Shown piece by piece: positions 1-8,801 of a DNA stretch of 61,277 nt. Location: NCBI GenBank assembly GCA_016882305.1, contig VGQX01000002.1, positions 1-61,277 of the forward strand, written 5' to 3'. The notes beneath the pieces were generated by a model. It was not told where the DNA came from, made no database searches, and worked only from the letters and a program-made list of their open reading frames with translations. Made by a program: the position numbers and the translations under genes. The stretch is from Cyanobacteria bacterium K_Offshore_surface_m2_239 (GTDB taxonomy: Bacteria; Cyanobacteriota; Cyanobacteriia; PCC-6307; Cyanobiaceae). Within the stretch, counting starts at the first letter, position 1. Every line of letters begins with the position of its first letter.

Positions 1-113
1 AAGGTCGTCATGACCGCCCCGCAAGGTCGTCATGACCGCCCCGCAAGGTCTTCGTGACCACTGGCCCGCAGGGGCTTCATGTCAACTGGCCCGCAAGGGG
101 TTGTCCAGGCCGC
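1..113. repeat. Degenerate tandem array of 19-25 base units
   Basis: Two perfect 22-base copies (1-22 and 23-44, each beginning AAGGTCGTCATGACC) are followed by three diverging copies (45-69, 70-94, 95-113) that end in GGCCCGC or GGCCGC. The core GTCATGAC is a palindrome. Unit lengths are not multiples of three, so this is unlikely to be coding. The array may extend left of the window. From 114 to 212 I see no gene. Confidence 0.75.
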
Positions 114-212
114 ACCACCGGGGTTTCCCGACGGCCTTGTCCGTCGGTCTTGGCCGCATCGCTGGCGCCTCCAAAAGGCTGTCGAGACGACGCGCATCAA
201 CGGCGTGGCCGC

Positions 213-560
213 TCAGCTGCCCAGCTTGAACGCCTCCAACACCAGCGCGAACACCACGCCCATCCGCAGGTTGTCCACCATCACCCAGCCGAGAGGGGGG
301 GCGGTCGCTGGCACGAATCGGCTGCGCAGCCGCACCACAAGCTCGTGGCTGATCACCAGGCCGAGCACCACCATCGGGCGACCGCCGGTGACTTTCCACA
401 GCAACACGGAAGAGAGGTTCTGTCCGAGGAAAATGCCCGCCAAAAGCGCGAGGGAAGCTCCACTAGCCGTTGCCCAGCGATCCCCGATCTGAGCCTTGAC
501 GACACGCCCCCAGCGCCCCTGGAGCTGTTCCAGGCGGGTGCGCTGCATCGGAGATCCCAT
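213..560 (-). CDS. Ycf20-like DUF565 membrane protein
   Basis: A 115-residue protein resembling the DUF565/Ycf20 family found in cyanobacteria and plastids. A basic amphipathic N-terminus (residues 1-30) is followed by hydrophobic segments at about 35-58 and 62-76, a conserved basic stretch around LVVRLRSRF, and a C-terminal segment with DNLRMGVVFALVLEAFKLG, typical of the family end. The exact biochemical function is unknown; a plant homolog affects non-photochemical quenching, so a thylakoid role is plausible. The ATG overlaps the stop of the upstream HAD phosphatase gene by one base, suggesting translational coupling. An internal ATG (codon 5) could also be the start. Confidence 0.8.
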   Translation of the reverse strand: MGSPMQRTRLEQLQGRWGRVVKAQIGDRWATASGASLALLAGIFLGQNLSSVLLWKVTGGRPMVVLGLVISHELVVRLRSRFVPATAPPLGWVMVDNLRMGVVFALVLEAFKLGS

Positions 561-1321
561 CAGCCCGCCTCCAGCAGCGCATCCAGCCAGGGGAGCGTCA
601 CCATGGGCGGACAGCAGGGAGGCCCCTGCAAGAGCCGTGAAGGCTGATCGACGTCTCCCAGATGGTCCACCGCCGCGGCGGCCCGGTGCCACCAGGCCGA
701 GGGGCCTGCGGCGTCCGCCGAAGGGTCCCCAAGGGTGAGGACGCAGGGCAGGCCAGCCGCCAGAGCGGCCTCCAGGCCCTGGGGGGAATCCTCCAGGGCA
801 AGCACCTCCCCGGTCGGCGCGTCGAGACGGTCCAAGGCCTGGCGATACCCCTCCGGGCTGGGCTTTTTGGCGGCCACGTCCTCTCCGCAGATCCTGAACG
901 CAAACGCCGACGACAGCGCTGCCCCCTGGCTGGCCAACAAGGCCTCCACGGCGGATCGCGAGCTGGTGGTGACCAGGGCCTGAACGCATCCCCGCGCCGC
1001 CGCTTCCCTCACCAACCGCTCGACACCGGGGCGCAGGGGCAACGCCCCCCGACGGGAGAGGTCGGCATAGGCGCGCTGCTTGGCGGCCATCAGCGCTTCC
1101 ACCAGGCCATCCTCGACCGCCCCTTCCCCGACCCGCTGGAAAAAATGCCGCAAGCGCTCGCGCCCCCCGCTGACCGCCAGCAAGTCGCGATAGGTGGGGA
1201 CATCCCACCGCCAGGGGAGGCCAGCGGCGCGGAAGGCGGCGTTGTAGGCCCGCCTGTGGCCATGGAACTCCGTCTCCGCCAGGGTGCCGTCCACATCCCA
1301 GAGAAGTGCTCGCACGGCCAT
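560..1321 (-). CDS. HAD-superfamily hydrolase, CbbY/phosphoglycolate phosphatase-like
   Basis: A 253-residue HAD phosphatase. Motif I is DVDGT at residues 9-13 (nucleophile Asp and acid/base Asp), followed by a helical cap domain, motif II TTSS near residue 120, a Lys in AAKKPSPEGY and motif III EDSPQGLEAA. This order matches the CbbY/beta-phosphoglucomutase-like subfamily (cap type C1), usually acting on sugar phosphates or phosphoglycolate in the cytosol. The substrate cannot be read from sequence. The ATG at 1321 is chosen because motif I then lies at the usual distance from the N-terminus; the longer open frame upstream runs into the divergent recJ. Coupled to the following Ycf20-like gene. 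Confidence 0.85.
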   Translation of the reverse strand: MAVRALLWDVDGTLAETEFHGHRRAYNAAFRAAGLPWRWDVPTYRDLLAVSGGRERLRHFFQRVGEGAVEDGLVEALMAAKQRAYADLSRRGALPLRPGVERLVREAAARGCVQALVTTSSRSAVEALLASQGAALSSAFAFRICGEDVAAKKPSPEGYRQALDRLDAPTGEVLALEDSPQGLEAALAAGLPCVLTLGDPSADAAGPSAWWHRAAAAVDHLGDVDQPSRLLQGPPCCPPMVTLPWLDALLEAG

Positions 1322-1463
1322 GGCTGGCTCCGATTGCCTCCCATTCTCGGCTCTGTCGACCACGGACGGCGGCGCCCCGGGGAGCAGGGGCCCCGTGAAG
1401 GGAAGCCAGGCGAGGGTTGCCGAACGCCTCCACAATGCGGGAACCTCTCGGACCCGTGCCGCT

Positions 1464-3353
1464 GTGCCCCCTTCCGCCTGGAGGCTTCCCGCCCCGTTGC
1501 CCCCCCTGGAGGACGCCGTCCAAGGGCTGCCACCGGAACTCTGGGCCGTGATGAGTCGTCGTGGACTCGGCCGGGCCGCCGACCTGGCCAACCTGCTCGA
1601 GCCGCCCGAGCCCCCGGAACCACACGAGCATTTTCCAGATCTGGAGCGGGCCGTCGCGCGGCTGGAGCGGGCCGCCAGCGCTGGAGAAGCCGTGGCGATC
1701 TGCGGCGACTATGACGCCGATGGCATGACGAGCACAGCCCTGCTCAGCGGCCTCCTGGAGCGTCTGGGAGCCAAATCTCAAGCCGCCATTCCCAGTCGGC
1801 GGGAGGAGGGCTACGGTCTGAATCGCGCCATGGTCGAGCGCCTGGCGGCGGCGGGAACGCGGCTGCTGATCACCGTGGACAATGGTGTGAGCGCCCTGGA
1901 GGCCCTGGAACGCGCGGCCGACCTCGGCCTGGACGTCATCCTCACGGACCACCACACGCTCCCGGAGACGCCCCCTCCCTGCCTGGCCCTGCTCCATCCG
2001 TCCGTCACTCCCGAGGGCTCGCCCTACCGAGGACTGGCGGGGGTGGGGCTGGCCTATGTGCTCGCCGCCGCACTGGCGCACCGCCTGGGCCGGCGGGACG
2101 GTCTGGAGATGGCCCTGGAGCTGTTCTGCATCGGCACCATCGCCGACATGGCGCCCCTCCTTGGGGTGAATCGTCGCTGGCTGCGGCAGGGGTTGCCCCG
2201 GCTCGGGCACACACGCCTCGCCGGCCTGCGCGCCTTGATCCGGCTGGCTGGGCTGGAGGACGTTCCGATTGACGCGGAGGCGGTGGGCTTTCAGCTCGCG
2301 CCGCGCCTCAATGCCGTCGGCCGACTGGGCGACCCCCTGATCGTGGTGGAGCTGCTCACCACCACGGATCCCCGGCGTGCTCTTGACCTGGCCCGGGAGT
2401 GTGACGCCCTGAACCGGGAGCGCCGCGATCTCTGCCAGGCGCTGGAAGCGGAAGCGCTCGCCCTGTTGGAGGCCGATGGTCCCGCCAAGCCCGCCTTCGT
2501 GCTTCTGGCCCAGTCTCACTGGCACCATGGAGTGATCGGGATCGTCGCGGCCCGGCTTGTGGAGCGCTTGGGACGGCCCGTGGCGCTGCTGGGCGGGGAT
2601 GGGACCGGTCGGCTGCGGGCCTCAGTGCGCGCTCCGCGAGGCTTCGCCGTGGATCAAGCCCTGCGGGCTTGTTCCTCCCTGTTGGAGCGTCACGGAGGCC
2701 ATGCCGCCGCGGGCGGGTTCACGGTGGCGGCGGAACAGGTGGCTGCGCTGCAGGAACGGTTGGAGGAGCTCGCCGGAACCTGGTTGCGCCAGCATCCCGA
2801 GGGGCCGATGGTGGAGCCGGAGGCCCTGCTCCGGCTTGAGCGCATCGATCTGACGTTTTGGCGGGAGCTGCAGCGCCTGGGGCCGTTTGGCGTGGGTCAT
2901 CCGATGCCGGTGTTCTGGAGCGTGGGATGCCGGGTGGACGAGGAGAAACGCCTGCGGGGTGGGCACCTGCGGCTGCTCCTCAGTCAGGGGGGCGCCCAGC
3001 GCCAGGCGATGGCCTGGCGCTGGGAAGGGGAGGAGCCCCTGCCGGAACGGCTGGATGTGGCTTATCGGCTCCGCAAGGACGACTGGCAGGGCCAGCAGCG
3101 GCTGGTGTTGGATCTGTTGGCCCTGCGGCCCAGTCACCAGGAGGCGGATGGCGTCGTCCTGCGGCGAGGTGACCGGCTCTACCGATGCGCACTGAGACAA
3201 GAGGACCTGGTGATCCGCAACGCCGCCGGCGAGGAGGTCACCTCCCGGCTCACCTGGGAGGGAATGTGGGCCCATCCGCAAAGCGATGGTGCCCACCCCT
3301 ATGTGCGCGCCCTGTTCCAAGAGGCCGTGATGGCCCTTGGCCTGGCCTGCTGA
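1464..3353 (+). CDS. recJ: Single-stranded-DNA-specific exonuclease RecJ
   Basis: RecJ degrades single-stranded DNA 5' to 3' in recombination and mismatch/base-excision repair. DHH-family motifs are in order: CGDYDADGMTS (motif I), ITVDNGVSA, ILTDHHTLP (the DHH triad), then GHAAAGGF of the DHHA1 substrate-binding domain, and a C-terminal OB-like region ending in a hydrophobic helix. The GTG at 1464 gives 629 residues, the usual size. The open frame extends to an ATG at 1284, but that would overlap the divergent phosphatase gene and add a low-complexity leader, so I prefer GTG. The start is uncertain; the identity is not. Confidence 0.9.
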   Translation: MPPSAWRLPAPLPPLEDAVQGLPPELWAVMSRRGLGRAADLANLLEPPEPPEPHEHFPDLERAVARLERAASAGEAVAICGDYDADGMTSTALLSGLLERLGAKSQAAIPSRREEGYGLNRAMVERLAAAGTRLLITVDNGVSALEALERAADLGLDVILTDHHTLPETPPPCLALLHPSVTPEGSPYRGLAGVGLAYVLAAALAHRLGRRDGLEMALELFCIGTIADMAPLLGVNRRWLRQGLPRLGHTRLAGLRALIRLAGLEDVPIDAEAVGFQLAPRLNAVGRLGDPLIVVELLTTTDPRRALDLARECDALNRERRDLCQALEAEALALLEADGPAKPAFVLLAQSHWHHGVIGIVAARLVERLGRPVALLGGDGTGRLRASVRAPRGFAVDQALRACSSLLERHGGHAAAGGFTVAAEQVAALQERLEELAGTWLRQHPEGPMVEPEALLRLERIDLTFWRELQRLGPFGVGHPMPVFWSVGCRVDEEKRLRGGHLRLLLSQGGAQRQAMAWRWEGEEPLPERLDVAYRLRKDDWQGQQRLVLDLLALRPSHQEADGVVLRRGDRLYRCALRQEDLVIRNAAGEEVTSRLTWEGMWAHPQSDGAHPYVRALFQEAVMALGLAC

Positions 3354-3360
3354 TCGCGGG

Positions 3361-3412
3361 ATTCATCCCTACCGCTGAATTCATCCCTACCGCTGAATTC
3401 AGTCCTGACGCT
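3361..3412. repeat. Three tandem 18-base units between recJ and psb30
   Basis: ATTCATCCCTACCGCTGA occurs twice back to back (3361-3378, 3379-3396), followed by a diverged third copy (3397-3412). It lies between the convergent ends of recJ and psb30. No stem-loop with a T run is visible, so a terminator role is not supported. Confidence 0.7.
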
Positions 3413-3525
3413 GGATGCGGCTGATCCTGACAATCGCGATGGTATGCGTTGGGCTGGCTGATCGGGGACCAGACCAACGAAGCGAAGCCGGGGAGCCGGG
3501 CCAAGCCGATGGAAGAGGGTCGACG

Positions 3526-3633
3526 TCAGAGAGCGCCGCGGCGGTAGAAGAGGATGAAGATCACGGCTGGGCCCGCCAAGGTGATCAGCGCAAGCGCCAG
3601 GAAATTGGAAATCAGATGAAAGTCGATGCCCAT
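3526..3633 (-). CDS. psb30: Photosystem II protein Psb30 (Ycf12)
   Basis: A 35-residue single-span membrane protein. The start MGIDFHLI, the central hydrophobic helix with [16 protein letters not shown], and the short basic end YRRGAL match Psb30/Ycf12, a small peripheral subunit of the photosystem II core. The open frame continues upstream to another ATG, but the 35-residue form starting at 3633 fits the family length exactly. It is divergent from the ykgJ-gdt1 operon, with which it shares a 128-base intergenic region. Confidence 0.85.
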   Translation of the reverse strand: MGIDFHLISNFLALALITLAGPAVIFILFYRRGAL

Positions 3634-3713
3634 GTCTGGATGTCTCGCAGGCGGATGGCGTGCATGGTGGAGCGTAGAGGGTGCCCGGCCTCCCTGCTCC
3701 AGACTGAGGCGCA

Positions 3714-3732
3714 CTGTGACGGCTTGTCACAG
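3714..3732. promoter_or_regulatory. Perfect 7-base inverted repeat resembling a CRP site
   Basis: CTGTGAC (3714-3720) and GTCACAG (3726-3732) form a perfect palindrome around five bases. The half-site TGTGA/TCACA is that of CRP-family regulators, but here the half-sites are separated by seven bases instead of the classical six. It lies 81 bases upstream of psb30 and 30 upstream of the ykgJ start, in a position that could affect both. A CRP-family gene is present in the same window (20735-21433). Binding is an inference. Confidence 0.4.
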
Positions 3733-3761
3733 CCTCCGGAGCGTTTCCAAGGAGAAAGGGC

Positions 3762-4121
3762 ATGGGTCGATCCCCATCACAATGGCGCTGCATCCAGGGG
3801 TGTGGCGCCTGCTGCCGACTGGATCCAACATTGCGGGCCGAAGCCTTGGCCATGCTGGATGATGAGCAACGACGCGTCTATCTCGGGATGGTCGGGGAGG
3901 ACGGCTGGTGCGTCCACTACGACACGGGAGGGCAACGCTGCCGGATCTATGCGGCCCGCCCGGCGTTCTGTCGGGTCGACACGATCATGGCGATGCTCGG
4001 GGCTGAGGGGGATGCGGCGAACGGGCTCGCCATCCTCTTCTGCCAGCAGCAGATCCGCAGCGAGACCGGGGGCCGTGGCAAGGTGATGCGGCGCTTTAAG
4101 AAAGCGCTTCGCCAGCCATGA
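3762..4121 (+). CDS. YkgJ-family cysteine-cluster protein
   Basis: A 119-residue protein with the Cys pattern of the YkgJ/CxxCxxCC family: CIQGCGACC at residues 10-18, a further Cys in WCVHYD and the later CRIYAARPAFCRVD. This family is thought to bind Zn, Fe or an Fe-S cluster through the conserved cysteines; no enzymatic role is established. The C-terminus is basic (KVMRRFKKALRQP). Its stop overlaps the start of the first GDT1 gene (ATGA), so the two are very probably co-translated, which suggests a link to metal handling. Confidence 0.8.
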   Translation: MGRSPSQWRCIQGCGACCRLDPTLRAEALAMLDDEQRRVYLGMVGEDGWCVHYDTGGQRCRIYAARPAFCRVDTIMAMLGAEGDAANGLAILFCQQQIRSETGGRGKVMRRFKKALRQP

Positions 4122-4582
4122 GCCCTCCTGATCCCTCCTCGGCGGCCTCCTCGGAATCCGCGCCCACGCCGCCCGCCGTGCCGGCCCCGCCCCCGGCGGA
4201 ATCCCCCGCGACGCCGGCGTTGCCAGCGGGTGCGCCCGCCAGCGCTCAGCCAGACGACACCAGGGACGGCTCCGCATGGTTCCAGGTGTTCCTCAGCACG
4301 GCCGTCACCGTGTTTCTCGCTGAACTCGGCGACAAGACCCAACTGGCGGCGCTGCTGCTGGCGGCGGAATCCGGCCGACCGGGTCTGGTGTTCCTCGGGG
4401 CCTCCTTGGCCCTGATCAGCTCCAGCCTGGTGGGGGTGCTCCTCGGGCGCTGGCTGTCGTCCCTCATGGCGCCTCACCAACTGGAACGGGCCGCCGGGGT
4501 GCTCATGGTGGTCCTGGGCCTCTGGCTGGGCCGTCAGGCCGTGCTGCATCTGGCCCCGGCCGTCACGCCCCCGTTGTCCTGA
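4118..4582 (+). CDS. GDT1/TMEM165-family cation transporter, half-size subunit 1
   Basis: A 154-residue protein. Residues 1-50 are Pro/Ala-rich and probably disordered. The rest is one GDT1 (UPF0016) repeat: signature ELGDKTQLAALLLAA near residues 67-81, then two further hydrophobic helices. Full-length cyanobacterial and plastid GDT1 proteins (Mnx, PAM71) carry two such repeats and move Mn2+ out of the cytoplasm toward the thylakoid lumen or periplasm. Here the repeats are on two genes separated by 27 bases, so a heteromer with the next gene is likely. It overlaps ykgJ by four bases. Confidence 0.85.
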   Translation: MSPPDPSSAASSESAPTPPAVPAPPPAESPATPALPAGAPASAQPDDTRDGSAWFQVFLSTAVTVFLAELGDKTQLAALLLAAESGRPGLVFLGASLALISSSLVGVLLGRWLSSLMAPHQLERAAGVLMVVLGLWLGRQAVLHLAPAVTPPLS

Positions 4583-4609
4583 ACGTTGCCCTGAACACTG
4601 GTCGCTCCC

Positions 4610-4936
4610 ATGTTGTCCCTGCTTGCCTCCACCTTCGCCACCGTGTTTCTGGCGGAGCTTGGCGACAAAACCCAGCTGGCGATCGTCAGCATCAGCGGCA
4701 CCTCCAGTCGACCCGGCGCGGTGTTCGCTGGCAGTGCCCTGGCGCTGGTGCTCGCCAGCCTGCTCGGTTCCGCGGCGGGGGGATCCCTCACCCGCGTGAT
4801 TCCCGCGGATTGGCTGCAGCTGGCGGCCTCCGCCGGTTTTCTCATTTTGGGTCTGCGGCTGATCCTGCGGGCCAACCAAAGCGCCGTGGCCGCCGCGGCG
4901 GAGGCTGCGGCGGGGGAGGTCCCGCCGGGTTCCTAA
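4610..4936 (+). CDS. GDT1/TMEM165-family cation transporter, half-size subunit 2
   Basis: A 108-residue protein with the second GDT1 repeat: FLAELGDKTQLAIVSISG around residues 14-31 carries the E-x-G-D-K-T metal-binding signature, followed by hydrophobic segments at about 40-60 and 68-88 and a short Ala-rich tail. It lacks the Pro-rich leader of the upstream partner. Since one repeat is half a functional transporter, the pair probably assembles into the Mn2+ (or Ca2+/H+) antiporter. It follows subunit 1 in the same direction. Confidence 0.85.
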   Translation: MLSLLASTFATVFLAELGDKTQLAIVSISGTSSRPGAVFAGSALALVLASLLGSAAGGSLTRVIPADWLQLAASAGFLILGLRLILRANQSAVAAAAEAAAGEVPPGS

Positions 4937-5147
4937 GATCCACAGGTGCCGCTGCGGTCCGTTGTGCGCCCCACGGCCCGCCGCGGTGCCCCCTTCCCGG
5001 CCACTCCACGGCCTCCCCACCCGCAACGTCGCCTCGCCATCGCCGTGTCGCCCCACCTCCGCGACCGGGCCGCTTGGTCTCAAGTGTTGACCGGGGTTGG
5101 TGGTTCCCGCCCGCTCCCTGCCCTGCTTCCCCCTGTCTCCCCCGACG

Positions 5148-7448
5148 ATGAAGTTCACGGTCGCCGACCTGCTTGACCAGCTGTCCACCAGCGACAACCT
5201 GGCCCCGGCCCAGCTCGAGAAGGCTCTGGGACTCACCGACGCCGACGATCAGCGGAAGCTGCGCATCGGCCTGGCGGCCCTGGAGCGCCTGGCCCTGGTG
5301 GAGCAGGGAGAGGAAGGACTGCGACGCTGCGAGAGCCCCGATCTGATTCCGGCGCGGCTGCGTTGCTCCAGCAAGGGGTTTTGTTTCGCTCTGCGCGATG
5401 ACGCGGGCGAGGACATCTACATCCGCGATCACCAGCTCAATCATGCCTGGAACGGTGATCGCGTCTTGGTGCGGATCACGCGGGAAGGGGGGCGGCGCCG
5501 CTCCCCGGAAGGCAGCGTGCAGTGCATTCTTCAGCGGCACACCACCCGCATGCTGGGCCACGTGGAACGACAGGGAGAACGGCTGGTGGCCGTGCCACTT
5601 GACGATCGCCTGCTGACGACCGTCACGCTGCCGGAGACGGATGCCACCCACCTCGAACAGCGCGACTCCCACGTGGTGGAGGTGGAGATCGATCGTTTTC
5701 CCGTGGCCCAGTTTGCGCCGGAAGGCCATGTGGCCCGCAGCCTGCCCCTCAACGGGGGAGACGACGCCGATCTGGAGCTGCTGCTGGTGAAGCATCAGCT
5801 CCAGGACGATGGCTCCGCTCCCAGATTGACCCTGAAAGCTCCCGTGGAGAAAGGACGGGAGGATTACACCGGTCTCCCATCCCTGATCCCTCGTCCGTGG
5901 GTGGCGGCGGATGCGCCAGCGGTGCCCGCCCTGTCCCTGGAAGCGAGAGACACGGGCTGGCGTCTCTGGGTCCACGCCCCTGCCATCGCCGAGCGCCTGG
6001 GTCTGGCCACTGCGGTGGACACCTGGATGCGGGAGCAGGGCGAGGCCCTTCCCCTCGGCAAGCGCTGGCGCCCCCTGCTGCCCCAGAGTCTGACCAAGGC
6101 CTGCGCCTTCTCTCCGGGAATCGAGCAGGCCGCGCTCTCCGTGGTCCTCGACCTCGGACCCGACGGGGAGTTGGAGCACTATCGCTTTCAGCTGAGTCGC
6201 GTGCGTCCGCTGGCGACCCTGGATCAGGCCGCCCTGGAGGCCCTGACGGACCGAAAGCCCAAGGGCCGCACCCTGCCGGCGGCGCTGAAAAACCACAAAG
6301 GCCACCTGGAACTCCTCGAACGGCTGGTGGAGGTGACGGCTGTGTTGAGGCAGCGGCGTCTGGCGGCCGGATCCCTGGATCTGGACGTGCCGCCGCCACC
6401 GCTGGAGGGCCTTGGGGATGCCCTGCGCACGGGTCCCGATGCCGGTCGTGAGGGCTGGTGGTTGGCTTTGCCCGATGCCCATCCCGCCGCCCTCCTCCGG
6501 GAGGCGGTGCTGGTGGCTCACCGAGCCCTCGGGCACCACCTGGCGGCCTTGGGTCTGCCGGCGATCTACGCCGTGAATCCCCCGCCGGACCCGGCGGCGA
6601 TCAACGAGGTGGCCAAAGCGGCCCTGGCGCTGGACATCCCCCTGGAGCTCAGCAGCGATGGCAACGCCAGCGCGGCGGAGCTGGCGGCCGCCTTTGCCCA
6701 CACCGACCGCGGCCGCGTCTGGCAGCAGCAGATCCGCGACACCCTCTCCAACACCCAGCTCAGTGATGGCCCCGGAGCCCATGCCCTGGCCGGGGATCCC
6801 ATCGCCGTCGCCCCCTGGACCTGCCCGAGCCTGCACTACGCCGATCTGTTCAACCAGCATCTGCTGGTCACCCTGCTGACGGAGGGAAAGGATCGCCCCA
6901 CCGTGCGCCACAAAACGAGCGTGGATCTCGCCTCCGATGCCTCCCATGGCGCCATCGACTGGCCCTTGCTCACCCCCACCCAACTGGCTCCTTTCGAGGA
7001 CAGCCTGCGGCACGGGCTGGTGTTGCGCCTCAATGGACGGCGGCTGGTGGTGGCCGAATTCCAGGCGGATCGTCTGGCGATGGCCCAGGCACGCTGGGCC
7101 GAACCCCGCGTCGGCCAAACCCTGCAAGGGGTGATCAGCGGCGTGCAGAGCTATGGCTTCTTCGTGGAGGTGCCCCCCTCGATGGTGGAAGGCCTGGTCC
7201 ACGTCAGTTCCCTGAAGGATGACTGGTACGAATACCGCTCGCGTCAGAGTCAACTGGTGGGCCGCAAGAGCCGCCGCACCTACATGGTGGGAGATCCCGT
7301 GGGGGTGGTGATCGAAAAGGTGGACGTTCTGCGTCATCAGATCGACCTCTCCGTGGTGGTGCCCGAAGAGGGGGCCGCGATGGAGGCCCACGACAGCAGG
7401 GACGCGGCAGACGCCGACGGGGCCGACGCTGACGGGGCCTCCCTCTGA
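5148..7448 (+). CDS. RNase R/RNase II-like protein with degenerate catalytic centre
   Basis: A 766-residue RNase II/R-family protein. The N-terminal part has a winged-helix-like segment (1-65) and a cold-shock-like fold ([19 protein letters not shown]); the RNB-like domain spans about 245-640; a C-terminal S1 domain is at 653-740 ([16 protein letters not shown]). In active enzymes the RNB centre has four Asp in a pattern like D-x5-DxDDA and an Arg in TSPIRRYPD. Here the matching stretches read [14 protein letters not shown] (254-267) and [10 protein letters not shown] (558-567), so most catalytic residues are missing. I infer an RNA-binding or scaffold role rather than exonuclease activity. 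ATG at 5148 is chosen over an upstream in-frame GTG because [12 protein letters not shown] begins the fold. Confidence 0.75.
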   Translation: MKFTVADLLDQLSTSDNLAPAQLEKALGLTDADDQRKLRIGLAALERLALVEQGEEGLRRCESPDLIPARLRCSSKGFCFALRDDAGEDIYIRDHQLNHAWNGDRVLVRITREGGRRRSPEGSVQCILQRHTTRMLGHVERQGERLVAVPLDDRLLTTVTLPETDATHLEQRDSHVVEVEIDRFPVAQFAPEGHVARSLPLNGGDDADLELLLVKHQLQDDGSAPRLTLKAPVEKGREDYTGLPSLIPRPWVAADAPAVPALSLEARDTGWRLWVHAPAIAERLGLATAVDTWMREQGEALPLGKRWRPLLPQSLTKACAFSPGIEQAALSVVLDLGPDGELEHYRFQLSRVRPLATLDQAALEALTDRKPKGRTLPAALKNHKGHLELLERLVEVTAVLRQRRLAAGSLDLDVPPPPLEGLGDALRTGPDAGREGWWLALPDAHPAALLREAVLVAHRALGHHLAALGLPAIYAVNPPPDPAAINEVAKAALALDIPLELSSDGNASAAELAAAFAHTDRGRVWQQQIRDTLSNTQLSDGPGAHALAGDPIAVAPWTCPSLHYADLFNQHLLVTLLTEGKDRPTVRHKTSVDLASDASHGAIDWPLLTPTQLAPFEDSLRHGLVLRLNGRRLVVAEFQADRLAMAQARWAEPRVGQTLQGVISGVQSYGFFVEVPPSMVEGLVHVSSLKDDWYEYRSRQSQLVGRKSRRTYMVGDPVGVVIEKVDVLRHQIDLSVVVPEEGAAMEAHDSRDAADADGADADGASL

Positions 7449-7453
7449 GCGAC

Positions 7454-8089
7454 ATGCGTCCCCCAACCTCCTCCCTGCCGATCGTGCTGGCGATGTCAGG
7501 GGCCTCCGCCCAGCCCCTGGCGCAACGAGCCCTGGCCCTTCTGCTGCAGGCGAACCATCGGGTGGAGGTGGTGACCAGTCGAGGAGCCCTGGGGGTCTGG
7601 AAGGCGGAACTGGGGGTGCAGGTGCCCGCCGACCCCGAAGCCCAGGAGGCGTTCTGGCGCGCTCGGACGGGATGTGAGGGTGGCTCCCTGCGCTGCCATC
7701 GCTGGAATGATCAGGCGGCCCCCATCGCCAGCGGCAGCCATCGCACCGCCGGCATGGTGATCCTTCCCGCCAGCATGGGGACGGTGGGTCGCATCGCCTC
7801 CGGAGTGGCGCTGGATCTGATCGAACGGGCCGCTGATGTCCATCTCAAAGAGGGTTGGCCCCTGGTGATCGCCCCGCGGGAACTGCCATGGAATCTGGTG
7901 CACCTGCGCAACCTGACGACCCTGGCGGAAGCGGGGGCGCGCATCGCCCCGCCGGTGCCCGCGTGGTACCACCAACCCCAATCCCTGGAAGACATGGTGG
8001 ATTTCCTGGTGATTCGCGTCTTCGACAGCCTCGGCCTCCAGTTGGGCTCCCTGCGCCGCTGGCGGGGTCCGGTGTCCCTGCAGCCATGA
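7454..8089 (+). CDS. ubiX: Flavin prenyltransferase UbiX
   Basis: A 211-residue flavin prenyltransferase, which attaches dimethylallyl to FMN to make prenyl-FMN, the cofactor of UbiD decarboxylases used in quinone synthesis. Visible hallmarks are the N-terminal Rossmann start [14 protein letters not shown], a central [16 protein letters not shown] phosphate/FMN-binding loop, and the C-terminal [15 protein letters not shown] block conserved in UbiX/Pad1. It begins six bases after the RNase-like gene and its stop overlaps the start of the next gene (ATGA). Confidence 0.92.
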   Translation: MRPPTSSLPIVLAMSGASAQPLAQRALALLLQANHRVEVVTSRGALGVWKAELGVQVPADPEAQEAFWRARTGCEGGSLRCHRWNDQAAPIASGSHRTAGMVILPASMGTVGRIASGVALDLIERAADVHLKEGWPLVIAPRELPWNLVHLRNLTTLAEAGARIAPPVPAWYHQPQSLEDMVDFLVIRVFDSLGLQLGSLRRWRGPVSLQP

Positions 8090-8727
8090 AGCCGCGCCAC
8101 TTGCTGGTGCTGCCCGTGCTTTCCCCCTTGCTGGCGGTCTTGCTGGTGGCGGCCCTCAATCCTGGACCGCGGGTCACGTTTCGCCTGCTGACCTGGCAAA
8201 CCCCCGAGGCCCCGCTGGGGCTCTGGCTGGCCAGCGCGGCCCTCGGCGGGGCGGCCCTCAGCGGCGGGGCCGCCGGCCTCGCCCGGCGTCAGGAGGCCGG
8301 GCGCGCGCTGCGACGAACGGTGAGCGGACCCGCCAGGGAGCGGGACCCCTGGTTGCGGGAGTCCCCCCCGCCGGAGCCATGGCGAACGGAGGACTGGGAC
8401 ACCAGCCGGGCCCCGGAGCGGCGGAGCTGGCGAGCCCCGGCCGCGTCGGGCCCGTCGAGCGATGCCAGTGCCAGGGAATGGACCGCCGCTCCACGCGAGA
8501 GCGTCGCCCCGGCCAGGGCGCCTGGCGAACCGGCTCCCACCCTGGTCGTGCCCTTTCGCGTCCTGCGGCGTCCCGGCGCGACAGGTCCGCAGGAGGCGGC
8601 CTTCCACCGGGAGAGCTGGCCCGCCCGTCAGGGGGAGCCCACCGGGGCGCCCACGGCCCGGGAGCCCATGCCGGTGGCGACGACGGACGACTGGGGGGAC
8701 GCGGCGCCCGCCGAAGAGGACTGGTGA
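8086..8727 (+). CDS. Two-span membrane protein with long disordered tail (LapA-like?)
   Basis: A 213-residue protein of unknown function. Two hydrophobic helices (about 5-24 and 43-65) are followed by a basic [12 protein letters not shown] linker and then about 130 residues rich in Pro, Ala, Arg, Glu and Trp with no obvious fold. The two-helix hairpin plus cytosolic basic tail recalls LapA/DUF1049-type proteins, but I cannot confirm that. The ATG overlaps the ubiX stop, so it is probably in the ubiX transcript. The tail lies in very GC-rich sequence but is in one continuous frame. Confidence 0.65.
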   Translation: MKPRHLLVLPVLSPLLAVLLVAALNPGPRVTFRLLTWQTPEAPLGLWLASAALGGAALSGGAAGLARRQEAGRALRRTVSGPARERDPWLRESPPPEPWRTEDWDTSRAPERRSWRAPAASGPSSDASAREWTAAPRESVAPARAPGEPAPTLVVPFRVLRRPGATGPQEAAFHRESWPARQGEPTGAPTAREPMPVATTDDWGDAAPAEEDW

Positions 8728-8801
8728 GGGATGACGCCACCGCCAACAGGTCCGCGGGAGCTGCCTAGAGTTTCGCCGCACCATGACGGGAGCGCACAAC
8801 G

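Noticed and set aside
213-2528. Minus-strand open frame of 771 codons
   Set aside because: Only its last 115 codons (the Ycf20-like protein) have family features; the rest is the antisense of recJ and of the phosphatase region, a product of high GC.
4842-7466. Minus-strand open frame of 874 codons
   Set aside because: Antisense to the RNase R-like gene; no motifs, His/Gln/Gly-rich shadow composition.
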